The translations under genes and the position numbers were made by a program. The notes beneath the pieces were generated by a model. That model worked only from the letters and a program-made list of their open reading frames with translations. It was not told the DNA's origin and made no database searches. From Trichostrongylus colubriformis (lineage: Eukaryota > Nematoda > Chromadorea > Rhabditida > Trichostrongylidae): 64,000 nt of DNA. Shown here piece after piece: positions 1 to 11,845 of this stretch; position 1 is the first letter of the stretch; each line of letters begins with the position of its first letter. The stretch covers positions 1,427,992-1,491,991 of the forward strand of contig OZ022261.1 of NCBI GenBank assembly GCA_963978905.1, read 5' to 3'.

Positions 1-735
1 GCCATGATAGACTGTACGAAAATATGAGATTTACCGTCTTGAGAAGAAAAATACTATCTCGTAGAGCACCAACTGCACCAAGAAATGACACAGCACTGAT
101 TGAACAGCCTGAAAGCGCCCACATCAGTAGTTGGATATTGGCAGTACAAGCAGAATCTACACTCCAAGTTAGCAGTCGTGTTTGGAGGAAACGTTCTGAC
201 TCGCTCAGCAGCGGTTGGAAAGTGTAGGGACTGAAACCCATCCCCTAAGCCTTCCGGCCTTTGCACTCATCAGTGAACGCTGATTCCCTGTGCTTCCTCT
301 CACCCTCCCAGTGGTGTGATCATTACAGCTTATCAGACTCAAAGGTATAACCTGATGGACCGTTAGCCGATAACGGCATCTGAGTTTCTTGCTGAAAATT
401 CTAGCATATATCACACTACGGAATTTCGATTATTTTTCTCTCGAATTAAGTTATTAGATAGCCGCATTGTCTTGCGACACATACTTGTGAACATTGCCTT
501 CTACCACTTACTTCTGGTGACTAGAAAGCTGCTCGGTGCCCTTTGTCCAGAAGTTCACAAGATACGATTTGAGAAACACATGGTTACACAATTGCAGTGC
601 AGCTACATTATTGAACTTCCTATTTCCTATGAAATGCTTAAGGCCTCGATTCAGTAGTACTCGGAGTACCCCTGGATGAAAGAATAAATAGGACGAAGCG
701 AAACTTCAGAGCTCAGCTCTTTCTTATTTCCACCC

Positions 736-912
736 TTAGGCCGCGTCCATACTTTGCGCCGGCAGGCGTGGCTGCGTTCAGAGGTAGCCAGACAAAGTGG
801 TACAGGAGAGGTGCAGAGACGACTCCGGTGACGAGACAGGTAGTACATGTGGAGACGCAGAAACACGCAGCCACACCCTGCTGCCGGCATCGCCAAGTAT
901 GGACGGGCCTTA
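736..912. mobile_element. MITE, PIF/Harbinger-like (TTA target repeat)
   Basis: Inverted ends GGCCGCGTCCATACTTTGCG and the complement of CCAAGTATGGACGGGCC, with TTA on both sides as a 3-bp target duplication. Inner arms GGCAGGCGTGGCTGCG also pair. TTA targets and GGCC termini suggest PIF/Harbinger; no transposase is present. Confidence 0.7.
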
Positions 913-1231
913 TCGAAGCAGTATGCTGGTATCCGTGGCCATATCAAAAATCAAACCAGCTGCTGCTGGAAAACGGTGGAAGCAACCTACTCAAGCTTAC
1001 CTAGCTTCTGGAGATGTTTGGCACAAGTAGTAATTACACTAATACCAGCTGGCACACTAGATGGCGAGTGCAGCATGAATAATAGCAGCGAATTCACTAC
1101 TAGGGATCCTGCAGACACCTTTTATACATTACGGGTCTTTATTTGGGATTGTGAATTCTAGCGCAGTCTTCCTACACATTGCGAGGCCACTTTGCATACA
1201 TTTAAAAAAAATGATCGAAGCATGCTCTAAC

Positions 1232-1490
1232 TCAATATGGCAATTGAAACTTGATAAAATTCAAAAGCAGCGAAACCACAAGAAATTTTGGAAGTGTCGC
1301 AAAACTTTTGGACCAACCCAATAGTTTTCGCAGAACGTTGGCGTGCGAACAGTGACACATCGCACAGCGCCAAAAATCAACAGACAATGAAAAAGGAGAA
1401 AGGAGCAAAAGAGGAGTCTTTGCACTTTTCACCGAAGAGCTGGTGATCTCGAGACGGATCCAACGCTCGAAAAATTCCACGTTTCATCCA
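1232..1490 (-). mobile_element. mariner-like terminal fragment
   Basis: Minus strand reads TTGGGTTGGTCCAAAAGTTT, the kind of terminal repeat used by mariner elements, followed by AT-rich sequence. No transposase frame (D,D34D) is readable, so this is an end fragment only. Confidence 0.45.
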
Positions 1491-2659
1491 CTTTAAACGA
1501 AGTATGATCATTGGCGATTAGCTCTTGTCACGAATTACATTGTCAAATGACCTCAGAAGATATTTTTAGGGGTTTATGCAACTTTCATTTTGCTGTGATC
1601 TAAACTGTAAGGAGATATGTTGTTACTGAATACAAAGCGCACTGTTATTCAGAGCTACATCATTGAAGGACACATGCCCGTAAATAAGTAATCAACGAGA
1701 TGTCTGAATGCAGCTACGTGCTCCTCAAATGGTTAACTCGCTAAAAGAAATAAAACTCGCTAACCTATCAAACTGAGCATAATGGCAGGATTGAAGAGGA
1801 TATCGAACAATACAAGTTCCTCGGCGTCTTTAAGGAATAAGTACATCCCAACCAGAGAAATGCCAATACCGCATAGCTATAAATAACTCACTTCAAACAT
1901 CGGACATCAGATTTCGCAGTACTCTAGACTGTGGATATACTATAGGATGATCCCGTGCACCAGCTTGAGCCACATGCACATTTTTCGCTTAGCATGGTGC
2001 AGTGTAGCTTTAAGAAAAGATGACACTTAAATATGTAGCAGACAAGAAGACTTACAGAACCATAGAACAAGGATACATCGAATTTCACTAGGCGTGCCAG
2101 GTGTGGCTTACTGCTGCTCACCAAGCCTACTAAGCCAGCTGCCATGCAATTGTACAACCGGCAAGTACTGTAACCTTAAGCCTGGTTTTAATCACGCAAA
2201 ATCGGCAGAACCTTATTTATCTCTCCACTGCACAACACTTGGTGTTCTCCGTCTAAACCGCAATATTGTGAGCACATTTATGTATTCTCTTATGTTCCGC
2301 TGTTGGATGTACTGCGTAAGAGTGGTTTCCCGCACCGTTCGAAGCTGGCGCCTTGGCTGTGGGCTTTCAGGGTCTATGCTGCGGCGCACATACATTCACT
2401 TCTTACGCCTGACTGATAGCGCATCCACAGCGAGGTCTTTCTGTAGAAAATAACTTTCTCAAGGTAAGGTGCAAGATAGATGCGAGATGAATGTGCTAGA
2501 TAGGATTATGGGAGCCACCGTAATTGGTAAGGGCACCATTTTTGCATTGTTTTCTCTTATCATACTACCAGTTGGTTGGTGCACACTGCTGGGCGCGAGC
2601 CACCATGTGCGCCAGTCGGTCGATCGAAATTGCTTTTTTCTTGGATAAAGCATTTCAGT

Positions 2660-3180
2660 GCAAGCTCCGCCCACCGTGGTGGAGCTTAACATGGTCCATG
2701 TGTGCTCTTTACTTCTTGTCCCATGCCCTACCCATATCACACTTGTCCCCATCTCCACAGGTCGTTTTTCATGTAACGTCCTGGCTCCAACCACCGCCAC
2801 AAATGCTCCGTTCGCTGTCCTCAGGCCTTTTCATGAATTTCATGAATTCATCCCTGGCCTCAATCCATCTTCCTCCCACGTTTGGGGCACATTCAAACCC
2901 AATTAACAATTTTCGGTCTGAAAACGGAACATTTCGGGCACGCCCGCCCACCGTGACCAGAACTTATTATGATCCATGTATGCTGTTCCTGCCCCACGCC
3001 GAAACATTTCAGGGCACGCCCCGCCCACCGAGGGCGGAGCTTATTACGGTCCATGTGTGCTCTTCTTGCCCCATGCCCTACACATATCACACTTGTCCCC
3101 ATCTCCACAGGTCCTTTTCCATATGATACCTGATTTCGTGACAGACGGACGGACGGAGGGGCAGACAGACGAAGCGTTTT
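2660..3180 (+). repeat. dispersed tandem repeat with (GACG)n-like tail
   Basis: Three diverged units start with CGCCCACCG at about 2,668, 2,945 and 3,022 and share TCCATGTGTGCTCTTCTTG and CTTGTCCCCATCTCCACAGG. The array ends in GACAGACGGACGGACGGAGG. The long open frames here (both strands) are a by-product of the repeat. A related piece is inverted at 60,690-60,830. Confidence 0.75.
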
Positions 3181-3416
3181 ATATACAGTAAGGATCCTAC
3201 AAGGATTAATCGGCGCACTCGGACCGTATTTTTGCGCGAGCCTCAGCGGACAGAGAAGGGATTCATTTGCCATGAGAGTGCGTGAGACATTCATGCACAG
3301 AAGATCATCAGTTCGAGAGATAAAGAACGAAAAGAGTAACGATCCATTGTGCTCTTCTTTGCTGAGGCTAGTGTACGGAACGATGGATGGGGGCCGACTG
3401 GAACTGCTCGAATCAT

Positions 3417-3462
3417 GCAGTAGACTATTCTGATCTATTAGTAGATCAGAAAAGTCTACTGC
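3417..3462. repeat. short hairpin, 21-bp arms
   Basis: GCAGTAGACTATTCTGATCT pairs with AGATCAGAAAAGTCTACTGC with one mismatch and a 4-base loop. It is shorter than a typical miRNA precursor; function unknown. Confidence 0.6.
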
Positions 3463-4437
3463 AATATTAGTAGAGAGAGCGGAAGAATGGCAATGCGTAC
3501 TGCTAGCGATTGAGATGGAGACCACTACAACATGTTAAGAAGTGGTGAAATGAGTACGACACCTCAGATTCTGTTCCAAGACGACTATAACTAGATGCAA
3601 GGTAATGGCACCTGCCAATTGTACCTAATCTTGGAGTACTAGCTTTCCCTCTTCACAAGTTTGCTACCATATCAAGACGGATTCTGAGAAGCAATTTTAT
3701 CGAAACCGTAAAGTGAACTCCTACAGCATTTTATGAACATGCGACCCAATTGATGACATACGATGAGAGCAACCCACACTGTTGGCTTATCAGAGCAATT
3801 GCTACTATTGCCGTAATAGCGTACATTTGGGACAGTGAGTTAAGTTCAGCACAGGCAACAACCAGCATAACCCTAAGGGGCGTAGCTTTCGGTTTATTAT
3901 TGGGTGCTCACACATTCGCCTTGGACTTGACGCGAACAAAATTAATGGAAATCCGCCGCATTGAGAATCGCCTGCGGACAAAAGTAAGAACAGAGAAGTA
4001 TTTCAGCCACGCGTTGAGACCAAGTGTGTAACTATCCAGTTTGTTTCAGAAAACCGATATCTCTATTTGCTGACTCGTTTTCGGAATCCTCCTTTGTGTT
4101 TTATTCCCTATGGCCTTTTTCTTGCGATAACTGACTAGTTGAAACCAAACGAAGTATGCTCCTTTGTGAGTACAACGCATACGACTCTAGTATAGTGTGC
4201 ACCCAAAAGTGTTGATCATTTGGTGCTCAACGAGGAAGATTCTGTCAATTATTACAATGTAAAAAGGTTATAGAGCATTGGAACTTAGGATTAGCCGTAA
4301 AACTGAGGCTTACATCGAGTGCTGAAGAGGCAGCGATTTTCGCGCAGCCTGTCTCACCTCACGCAATCCTTAAGCCATTTACTTGCACAAAACGCATATT
4401 TTCACCCAAGCCTCAGCGAGCGGCAAGCTTTTTCCAG

Positions 4438-4520
4438 TTCAGAGTCCAGTCGAAAACAAAAGCGAGCGCCGAACACAGTGGAATCCCCTCCACAGCCCAA
4501 CAATAGCACGCTTCATGAAA
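4438..4520 (+). CDS. possible orphan exon (Ser/Pro/Arg-rich)
   Basis: Open stretch between acceptor GCTTTTTCCAG and donor GAAA|GTAAGC, reading SESSRKQKRAPNTVESPPQP then NNSTLHE. Composition is protein-like and hydrophilic, but no partner exon was found and no family is recognised. Confidence 0.22.
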
Positions 4521-4978
4521 GTAAGCGTCGCTCGATTGCAGAACGTATCACGATGATCACATAACGCAAGCTGCGATTTCAAAATCCACATTGTGATCAT
4601 ACTCCTCGCAGCCTCGCACTGTGTCAGAGTGGAGGCACACGTTTTCGAATCTTTGCGAAAGTGATTGATTGAATTTCGATTTCACTGAGCCACTAACTTA
4701 AACATTGAGGCGGCAGACCAGGAAACCGTTTTGGTTCTAACTTCAACGCCTCCTGGTATCCCCATTCATTCAATCATTTGATCTTAAGTTCCACTCAGTG
4801 AAACTTTACATCAGAATTTGAATCAAACTGGGGTAGAGAACATTACAGAAGCAGCCAAACCACATTATATAAATACTGCTCCGAAAACGACTGTTTCCTA
4901 ATTGTTGGATGCAACATTTGGTTCAGTCGGTCCACACACACAGGCTCTGTTTGCAAAAAATAAAACAATTTATTTTCG

Positions 4979-5022
4979 TGGCGCCGCTCGCCACGCGCGG
5001 CTGCGTGTGGCGAGCGGCGCCG
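4979..5022. repeat. GC-rich hairpin
   Basis: GGCGCCGCTCGCCAC pairs perfectly with GTGGCGAGCGGCGCC around a 12-base loop. It is far GC-richer than its surroundings. Confidence 0.75.
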
Positions 5023-5240
5023 CGAATTTCTTCGCGTGTGTGCGTACATTGCAACAGGATTGTTATCATGTGATGCTATCGGTTCTTTTACTTGTTATGT
5101 TACTATTTTGTCTTTTTGGAGCACAAAAGTTATTATTTTCAGATAATGATGAGACAAACAGCTATTCCTTGAAGGACCTCCATGGTACCGAACCCTTGCG
5201 TCCTGAGCGGAAACCCAACCAACCGCGGCAAGTTGTGCTA

Positions 5241-5290
5241 ATGGCGCCGCGAGTGCGATGTCGCAATGCGAAAATTCGACATAAGCGTAA
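5241..5290 (+). repeat. dispersed repeat piece (also at 58,609-58,660)
   Basis: ATGGCGCCGCGAGTGCGATG and the following AAAATTCGACATAAGCG match ATGGCGCCCCGAGTGCGACG ... CGTCATAAGTG at 58,615. Only this stretch is shared, so the full element is unknown. Confidence 0.45.
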
Positions 5291-5449
5291 AAGTTAGTTG
5301 AGGTTTTTTTGGCGTTGGTCAACCCCTTCCTGGGATGCGCCGCACATTCTAGTTCCATTCAGGATTGTGATGGCTCGTGAATGTGATGTGGCCTACAATG
5401 ACTTGCGGGACCAGCCGATTTACAAGTCAGTGCTTTTATCCTCCCACAC

Positions 5450-5590
5450 GAGTCTGGTACCACTTCGCCGACCCCGAAGGATGGAAGGCTTGGTTGGCCT
5501 GGGCGGGCGCTGATGCGGGATTTGATTCCCGCACCATTAGAGTAGGGTGTGCGCCACCTGTCACTACACCACCTCCACCTGACATAAGCG
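5450..5590 (-). repeat. tRNA-derived SINE-like repeat
   Basis: On the minus strand, GTAGTGACAGGTGGCGCACA fits a Pol III A-box context and GCGGGAATCAAATCCCGC resembles a T-arm with B box. A second copy starts at 63,957 and runs out of the window. It is not a functional tRNA, because the cloverleaf cannot be closed. Confidence 0.5.
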
Positions 5591-5699
5591 TACACACCCT
5601 TTATTCCTGGCACAGCTGTCCCACTCACATAAAGGCGATGCTCATGATCCCCAGGAACCTTCAACTTGAGCGCATATACTTGCGCACCTTGGAATGATT

Positions 5700-8600
5700 A
5701 CATGTTGCACATAAAGGGTAAAGGTAAAAAGTCGATATGAAAACCGTTATCAGCTATCAGCTATCAGCTGTCGATGTGCTATTTACAGAACTATGTGTTA
5801 TTCTGTTTCAAATTTCTTCGGAAGTAGTGTTAGCAATAATCCCTTCCTAATGTGAATGTTCCAAATGACAAATGAGAGTTGGGGTCCAAATGAGAGAAAA
5901 GACTACTAAATGGGGCGCAACTTCGGTGAAAGCGCACATCTTGGGCTTTGATGAGGCGTCGTATTTATCGGCTTACGTCGTACTAATCAGTGGTTGCCCC
6001 GGCGTACTCCACAGAACACCGAGCTATGGAGTAATAAGTGTGACAGTAAGGTGAGACACATCGCTCTATATCACTGCCATATCGATTGAAATTACTTAGT
6101 ACTTGACGTGCCAGCTTCTGTAATATGATCACATCCATCGATCACAATCAAGAATTTGAATGAATGATGCAATCGAACGATCGCAACCACTGTATTTAGT
6201 TTTATCGAGATACTTGATTTCTTCTCATGATGCATCTTTCATACTCACCGGGTGAATACTGCCCTGAAGCAGACTGACGGCCACAACTAAGAACTGACAC
6301 TGCTCCTATGACACTTGAAAAAGCGGAAGAAAAATTGCTGAGGCTTTCACTCACAAATATGGCGAAATTCGTGATGAAAATGATCCACTTTAGGCATGGA
6401 GAGATCTCTTGACGTCTTTTTCGTTTCGAATGGTGAGAACGCATTCCCTCTTGAGTCAGTCGAAGACCACTAGGACTCTCCGAAAAATTCCTCATCCCTC
6501 GCTGGAAACAATATCCATCTGATTTGGGCATTGAGTAAAGCTATATACGTGGCCACTAACATACAAGAATGGGAAATCAGTTCAGTCACTCGTCTCGCAC
6601 AGTAACCCTGACGTCAAACAAAATGTTTCCGATCATAGTGCAGCTACGGCACATCAGATTAGAAGGCATCCTACCTAATCCGCACTCCCAGCATTTCTTT
6701 TTAGATTGCGCACATCATTTAGGAGATGATATCGCAGTAGTTTGATTTTAGAAATATTATAAACTAATGTAATTATTTATACTGTGCTATAATGACTTAT
6801 GAGCTTTACACTGACTTGTAATGATTGAAAATGCTCCAAAATATAATTCTCATCGGGAATGAGCCTTTTCAAAGGTTGCATCGTTTTTAATTGAGAAATG
6901 TTGATCACAGTATACAATTTTTTATTCAGACGGGCTATATACAGTCCCTTCTCACTATTCACTTCCTACACATGTCTTTTAGAAAAGTTAGAATTAGCTC
7001 TCCCGAACAGGATTAGCTTTACAGGAGCTGAAGTAGGTTGGGAAGAAACCCACTTCTGCGCTGCTCTCTCTTCCCATACTATTCAATAACTATTCTACAG
7101 GCACCAATCTGCGCACTCGGACGTGTACCTTTGCCTGCGCCTTGATGAACGGAAGGAGTTCATTTCTCTTCCAGAGCTTAGGCAAAAATAGCGTCTAAGG
7201 CCAAGCACAGGGAAAATCCATTCCCCCAATTACTATACACCTGATGATAGCTTGACGAGCAACTAATATTACATTGTTTCATGAATTCTACATTTTTCTA
7301 TTCTATGATATTTTTTGGACTTTTTATCTCACTATTTAATACCCAATAATCTTCAATAGTATAATCACCATCACAGTTTACAGTGCTGAGTCATTCGCCC
7401 ATTACACTAATGCAAAGCCATACTCGGAATTTTCAGAAGCATGTTTGGATAATTTTAAAATGTTCAAGTGGGACAAAATTTAACGTGAAGTTACCTGCGC
7501 TATTATTGCTCAAGGCTCATCCGAAGAGAAAATCACGACAAGCGGGCTATTTGTGGTGCAGCCGTCCGGCCACGCGTGAAGCGGATATTCTTAGAAGCAC
7601 TGGTGAAGAGTCATTCTGCCAGCAGTATCTTCCACAGGATTGACGATGAAGGCTCGTACACTGCTCACAAGTAGGCGACCTGCAAAGTTCCATATGATCG
7701 CGCCCATTCTCATTTTTTCCCAGAGCGAAATTCCACGATCTTCACAGATATTCGTTCGCGAACTGTACCTCGTATTTTTACACTAAATCCTCCAGCATTA
7801 AAAACCACACTGTCGCGGAAAGAGCAACACATCTATGAAGCACCGTTTAGCAATGTTTAATGCCTCTTTAGAAGAGAAAGACAAGATCTCAGTTGATGGC
7901 GCTATACACAAGGGGGAATCTTTTGTCCACAAAATCCATGACATTCTGATCATGGATTAACAACCACCATGCGCACATACCGAACAAACCCAAGAATCTA
8001 TGATGATTCTAAAAGACTAAGGATATCGTCTTCCCTTTCATAAAGGAAAATTGAGGTTGGCAGGGAATTGTGTCACTTTTTTGAAATTTGTGTACATTTT
8101 TCAGTCTGATAACCCCTCACTCACAATAGTGACAGGAATGATCGAGGCTATTTTCCTTTTATTAGTCATGCTCAGACGTTCTGGCTTTCCTCTTCTACAG
8201 GACAAAAACTGATTTGTTCGCGGCTGTCAGCCCATCATCACTTTATACTTTACCCATATCCGTCCGTCCCGAATATAGGGCTTCTGAGGCTAAAGTGAAG
8301 GAGATGTATAAGGACGATGCTCCCTGTTGCCGGACATCCTCTGTGACTAACGCTTCAAAGCTGAACCCTACATTACTAAAGGCGAAATGAAGACCAAACA
8401 GTCTGTCTCTTTCAATATACACAGAACGGTGCGTGGGAAAGTTCAGCATTAGGGAGCCACTGTCAGCGCCAATCTCCACACTCACAGCTATCTGACCTGA
8501 AGCCATCAAGGGAAGTTATTTGCAAAGTCCAATTCCAACATGACAATGCCTGACTGCGCGTTCGCAGAGAGGGTAACTCGGAACCATGCTTTATAGGTGG

Positions 8601-10458
8601 GCAATTTTCTTCCAGCAGCCATTATTCACGCACTACCTCGTCCGACCAACGGTTCCCCTTAACCTCACTCGTCAGTTAGACTGGAGAAACACCTACACGC
8701 ACGCAAATATTAGTCGCACTTACATCCTACTTTATTTCGCGTACCACCCTGTGTTTTAGGGGGATACATAAGCGCCATGTGTTCTAGAGGATACACAATG
8801 CACTAGCGGCTTGATGTTGGTAAGAAGTCAGCAGCACAGGTTACACTGATCGTGTGCTCCACTATGGGATGAAAGATGGAACAGTTTGCTCCGAAAAAAA
8901 TATGACAGAACTTTCCAGACAACCTTATTAAAATGAGCATCCTCTCATCAGACCTCGCCATTGTGTAGCTTTCCGTGAGCAGTCTAACTAACAACACGCG
9001 GCTCAAAGATCATATAACATTTTGTGTGAGAAAATTGCATGTCACCTGGGTTACGCTTGTATTGACCACACTCTGTTGTTCACAAATATACAACGGAAAG
9101 TCATGCAAGACACAAAGACAGACGCCATTGGTTTTGGAATTGCAACGAATCATCAAATAATCCATGAAATTCAATTATCTAAACTCCGAAACAGTCAAAA
9201 ACTCATAAAAACCGCCAAACTCACTATTAGGAAAGGATCTCAGCTGGAAAAGCTATTTGCAATGACACACATACCACTTGACGTGCTTGTGGACACTGAT
9301 TTCAAATCTGCCAAACGATTCTCTGAGTGGAGCTAAGGAGGCTTCCTGTATAGAAACAGATCAGAACTTACACTGTAAGAAATACATCGCGCGAGACAGG
9401 CGTTTCCGCGCATAAGCAGTATGATATTTGTGTTCAGAGGATTACCTCCTTTGACACGTCTCTAGCCAAATCGAGATTTAGACAGAGTTTCGGAAAAATT
9501 CATGAACAATTTAATTGAAATATATTCAACAAAGGGGAAGTTCTCCACCTTTGTCGAGCAAATGTCGTCTTATACGCTTGATACATGTATTACTACGATA
9601 AGCATCTATATCAGGTTATTAATAAGTTCTTTTTCGCAGTAAAAAAAACATTACATGGCCATCGTACTTTTCCGAAGTTAGTCCAAAAACTCGATTTGGC
9701 TAAAAATCTGCATCTACAGGCAATTCGACCCTCCGAGCACGAATGCCATACTCGTTTCGTGCAATAGCCCCTGGTGCCCGGCGACATAACTTAGGTCACC
9801 AAATTTTACAATTTTGTAAGCAGGCAAGTGTAGCATGCTGAGAAAAATATCACGATTATTCTGCATCAGGGCATACAGAGATGTTCTTCAGACACAAAAG
9901 GAAAAGCCTTATAGAAGGAAAAAGATCTTTTCGGAGATCCAACCGTGGCCTCACCAACATGGATCATGAGACTTACCGCTGTGCTGCGCTGCCGCTGGAT
10001 GCTCGTGATCTTCTGGTGCTTATCTGCGATATGGTCACGATATGGTCATGGAATACTCTTATGCACGTGGAGCAGATGCACTTAGGAAACCCTAAACAAC
10101 AACCCCCCCCCCAACTTTCTTAGAATCCTTTGGCAGATTTTGGGAACAGATGAACCACCGTGGAGAACCGCATGAAATGGTTATCGTTTCATTTGCCATG
10201 ACCACTTCCACCTGAGATCCTTCCCATGTTAGCGGAAGAACACAAAAACTATGTATTGTGAGTATGATATGAGAGAATCCTCTCAACTCCATCATACAAC
10301 CACTCAAGCGCATTTGCTTAAGCTACATAGAACAACCTCCTTTCCCAGGTTTGGATATAACGGGTAGAAAATAAAAATGTGCATCATTCAGATCACAATC
10401 ATTTTTCGCTACATTCGAGCTCGATTCGGCTGGCGCTGTTCTACACTGTGCCCGGATG
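5700..10458. other. no supported gene
   Basis: AT-rich, many stops. The longest frames (8,243-8,509 minus; 9,022-9,336 plus) have no splice support, homology or motif I can name. A triplicated ATCAGCT lies at 5,751-5,768. Confidence 0.5.
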
Positions 10459-10640
10459 TACAGTCCATTTCCCAAAAACTGAGTAGGCGTGTCCTACGGA
10501 CTTGTATGTATAAACGTGTAACAAACTCTCTCAATTCTCTCACCCCGCCACACACTCTCACTCTCACCACGTACTCTCACTCTCGCCATTCACCCAAGTT
10601 CGAAGGACACGTCCAATCAGTTTTCGGGAGATGGACTATA
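10459..10640. mobile_element. fold-back MITE
   Basis: TACAGTCCATTTCCCAAAAA...GGCGTGTCCTACGG is matched by the inverted TCGAAGGACACGTCC...CGGGAGATGGACTATA. About 48-bp arms enclose a CTCTCA-rich centre of about 85 bp. Confidence 0.7.
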
Positions 10641-11313
10641 CGTTGTTAGGACATAAAAGTCGCGCGGCGTGCGACGACGGCGCACGAGTTGTTCAATTCC
10701 GATTGGGCCGGCGCATTTGCGCCAAAGCTAAAGCGCTCCAACGAATGGGATTCTTCGTTGTTTGGTTTCTTTTGTTGAGTAATCGCTTTTTTTTCTAAAT
10801 GAGAACATAAGGGAAATATGGAATAAGGTGAACGTAAACGAGTCAACAAGTAAACAAATGACGAAACTGACAAGTGTCGAAATAAGCCTAATGCGAGAAA
10901 GCTTAATGAGTAGCATTTACAAGGCCGAACGAATAGCATTGCATTGTGCAGAGTATTTATCTGCATGATGCGAGACTGCATGTTAACTGCATGCAATTTA
11001 AAGTATATAAAAAGTGCTAATGTATTTGGGGGGGGGGGGGGGGAAGCTCCACTCATTGTTGCGCTCCCGTCCCTCACTCGGTGCCGCTCAAGGATCATCA
11101 GTTTCACACGATTAAATATTTTTACCTAAGCGTCACTTTAGTAAGGTAAGATCTTAACTCTAAACTGAGGCTTGGGTTAGAGACCTAGGCAAAAATAGCG
11201 CCGTACATCGAGCTTAGTCTAGTGGCCCTCCCCACACTGTATTAGCATATAGCGACGCTGCATCGCGATTGTTCTGCCCTAATGACATACACCCCATTAA
11301 CCACTGGCGTTGC

Positions 11314-11453
11314 CGCCTTCATACACTGCGGCCCCTCCGGCAGGGCGTGGCTGCTTCGTCTCTGCGTCTTCGATCATGCCACACTGTTTCGCTGCTTTTG
11401 AGCGCAGCTAGCTACGCCCTGCCGCCGGCATCACACCGCAGAGTATGAAGGCG
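11314..11453. mobile_element. MITE, same CATACTxTGCGG family
   Basis: Arms CGCCTTCATACACTGCGGCC and the reverse complement of CCGCAGAGTATGAAGGCG. Inner arms CAGGGCGTGGCT and AGCTACGCCCTG also pair, as in the copy at 736-912. Confidence 0.6.
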
Positions 11454-11483
11454 TTCTTGGGGACGCAAGGTGGAGTGTTTTCT

Positions 11484-11531
11484 CTTTTCAACCCAGCACT
11501 GATGAATCTTTTCAACCCAGCACTGATGAAT
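11484..11531 (+). repeat. perfect 24-bp tandem duplication
   Basis: The unit starting CTTTTCAACCCAGCACTGAT occurs twice head to tail without mismatch, a recent replication-slippage event. Confidence 0.95.
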
Positions 11532-11760
11532 GGCTTTTGTCACCAATACAAATGTGATGAAATATGCATATATGGAAGGACGTAATATTTGAAAGGTCAT
11601 TGGACAAGAGCTCATGTATAAGGGGTCCCTCCTCCTAAGAATTTCTTGAAGGTGATAACCAAGTTCCGATTCCACTACATGCTTTGAAATGACTGACTTG
11701 TCTGGTTGCTAATAGGGTATATTCGTTTATCAACTTCATCAGTTAAGAGTTGTACCCTTT

Positions 11761-11840
11761 CATACTTTGGGGTATCGGCACCGGCGGCAACGTCATGTGC
11801 CCGCCGCACAGACCACGGCGGCATCACTACCAAAGTATGA
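11761..11840. mobile_element. short MITE of the CATACTTTG family
   Basis: CATACTTTGG at the left and CCAAAGTATG at the right are reverse complements, with imperfect inner pairing through GGCGGC/GCCGCC. Confidence 0.5.
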
Positions 11841-11845
11841 TGATC

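Noticed and set aside
2524..3525. 200- and 210-codon frames on opposite strands
   Set aside because: Both lie over the tandem repeat at 2,660-3,180; length comes from repeat periodicity, not a gene.
11029..11042. Poly-G tracts here and at 41,698, 48,557 and poly-C at 59,456 as regulatory or quadruplex elements
   Set aside because: Simple homopolymer runs, often inside old repeats and prone to sequencing error; nothing ties them to a gene.
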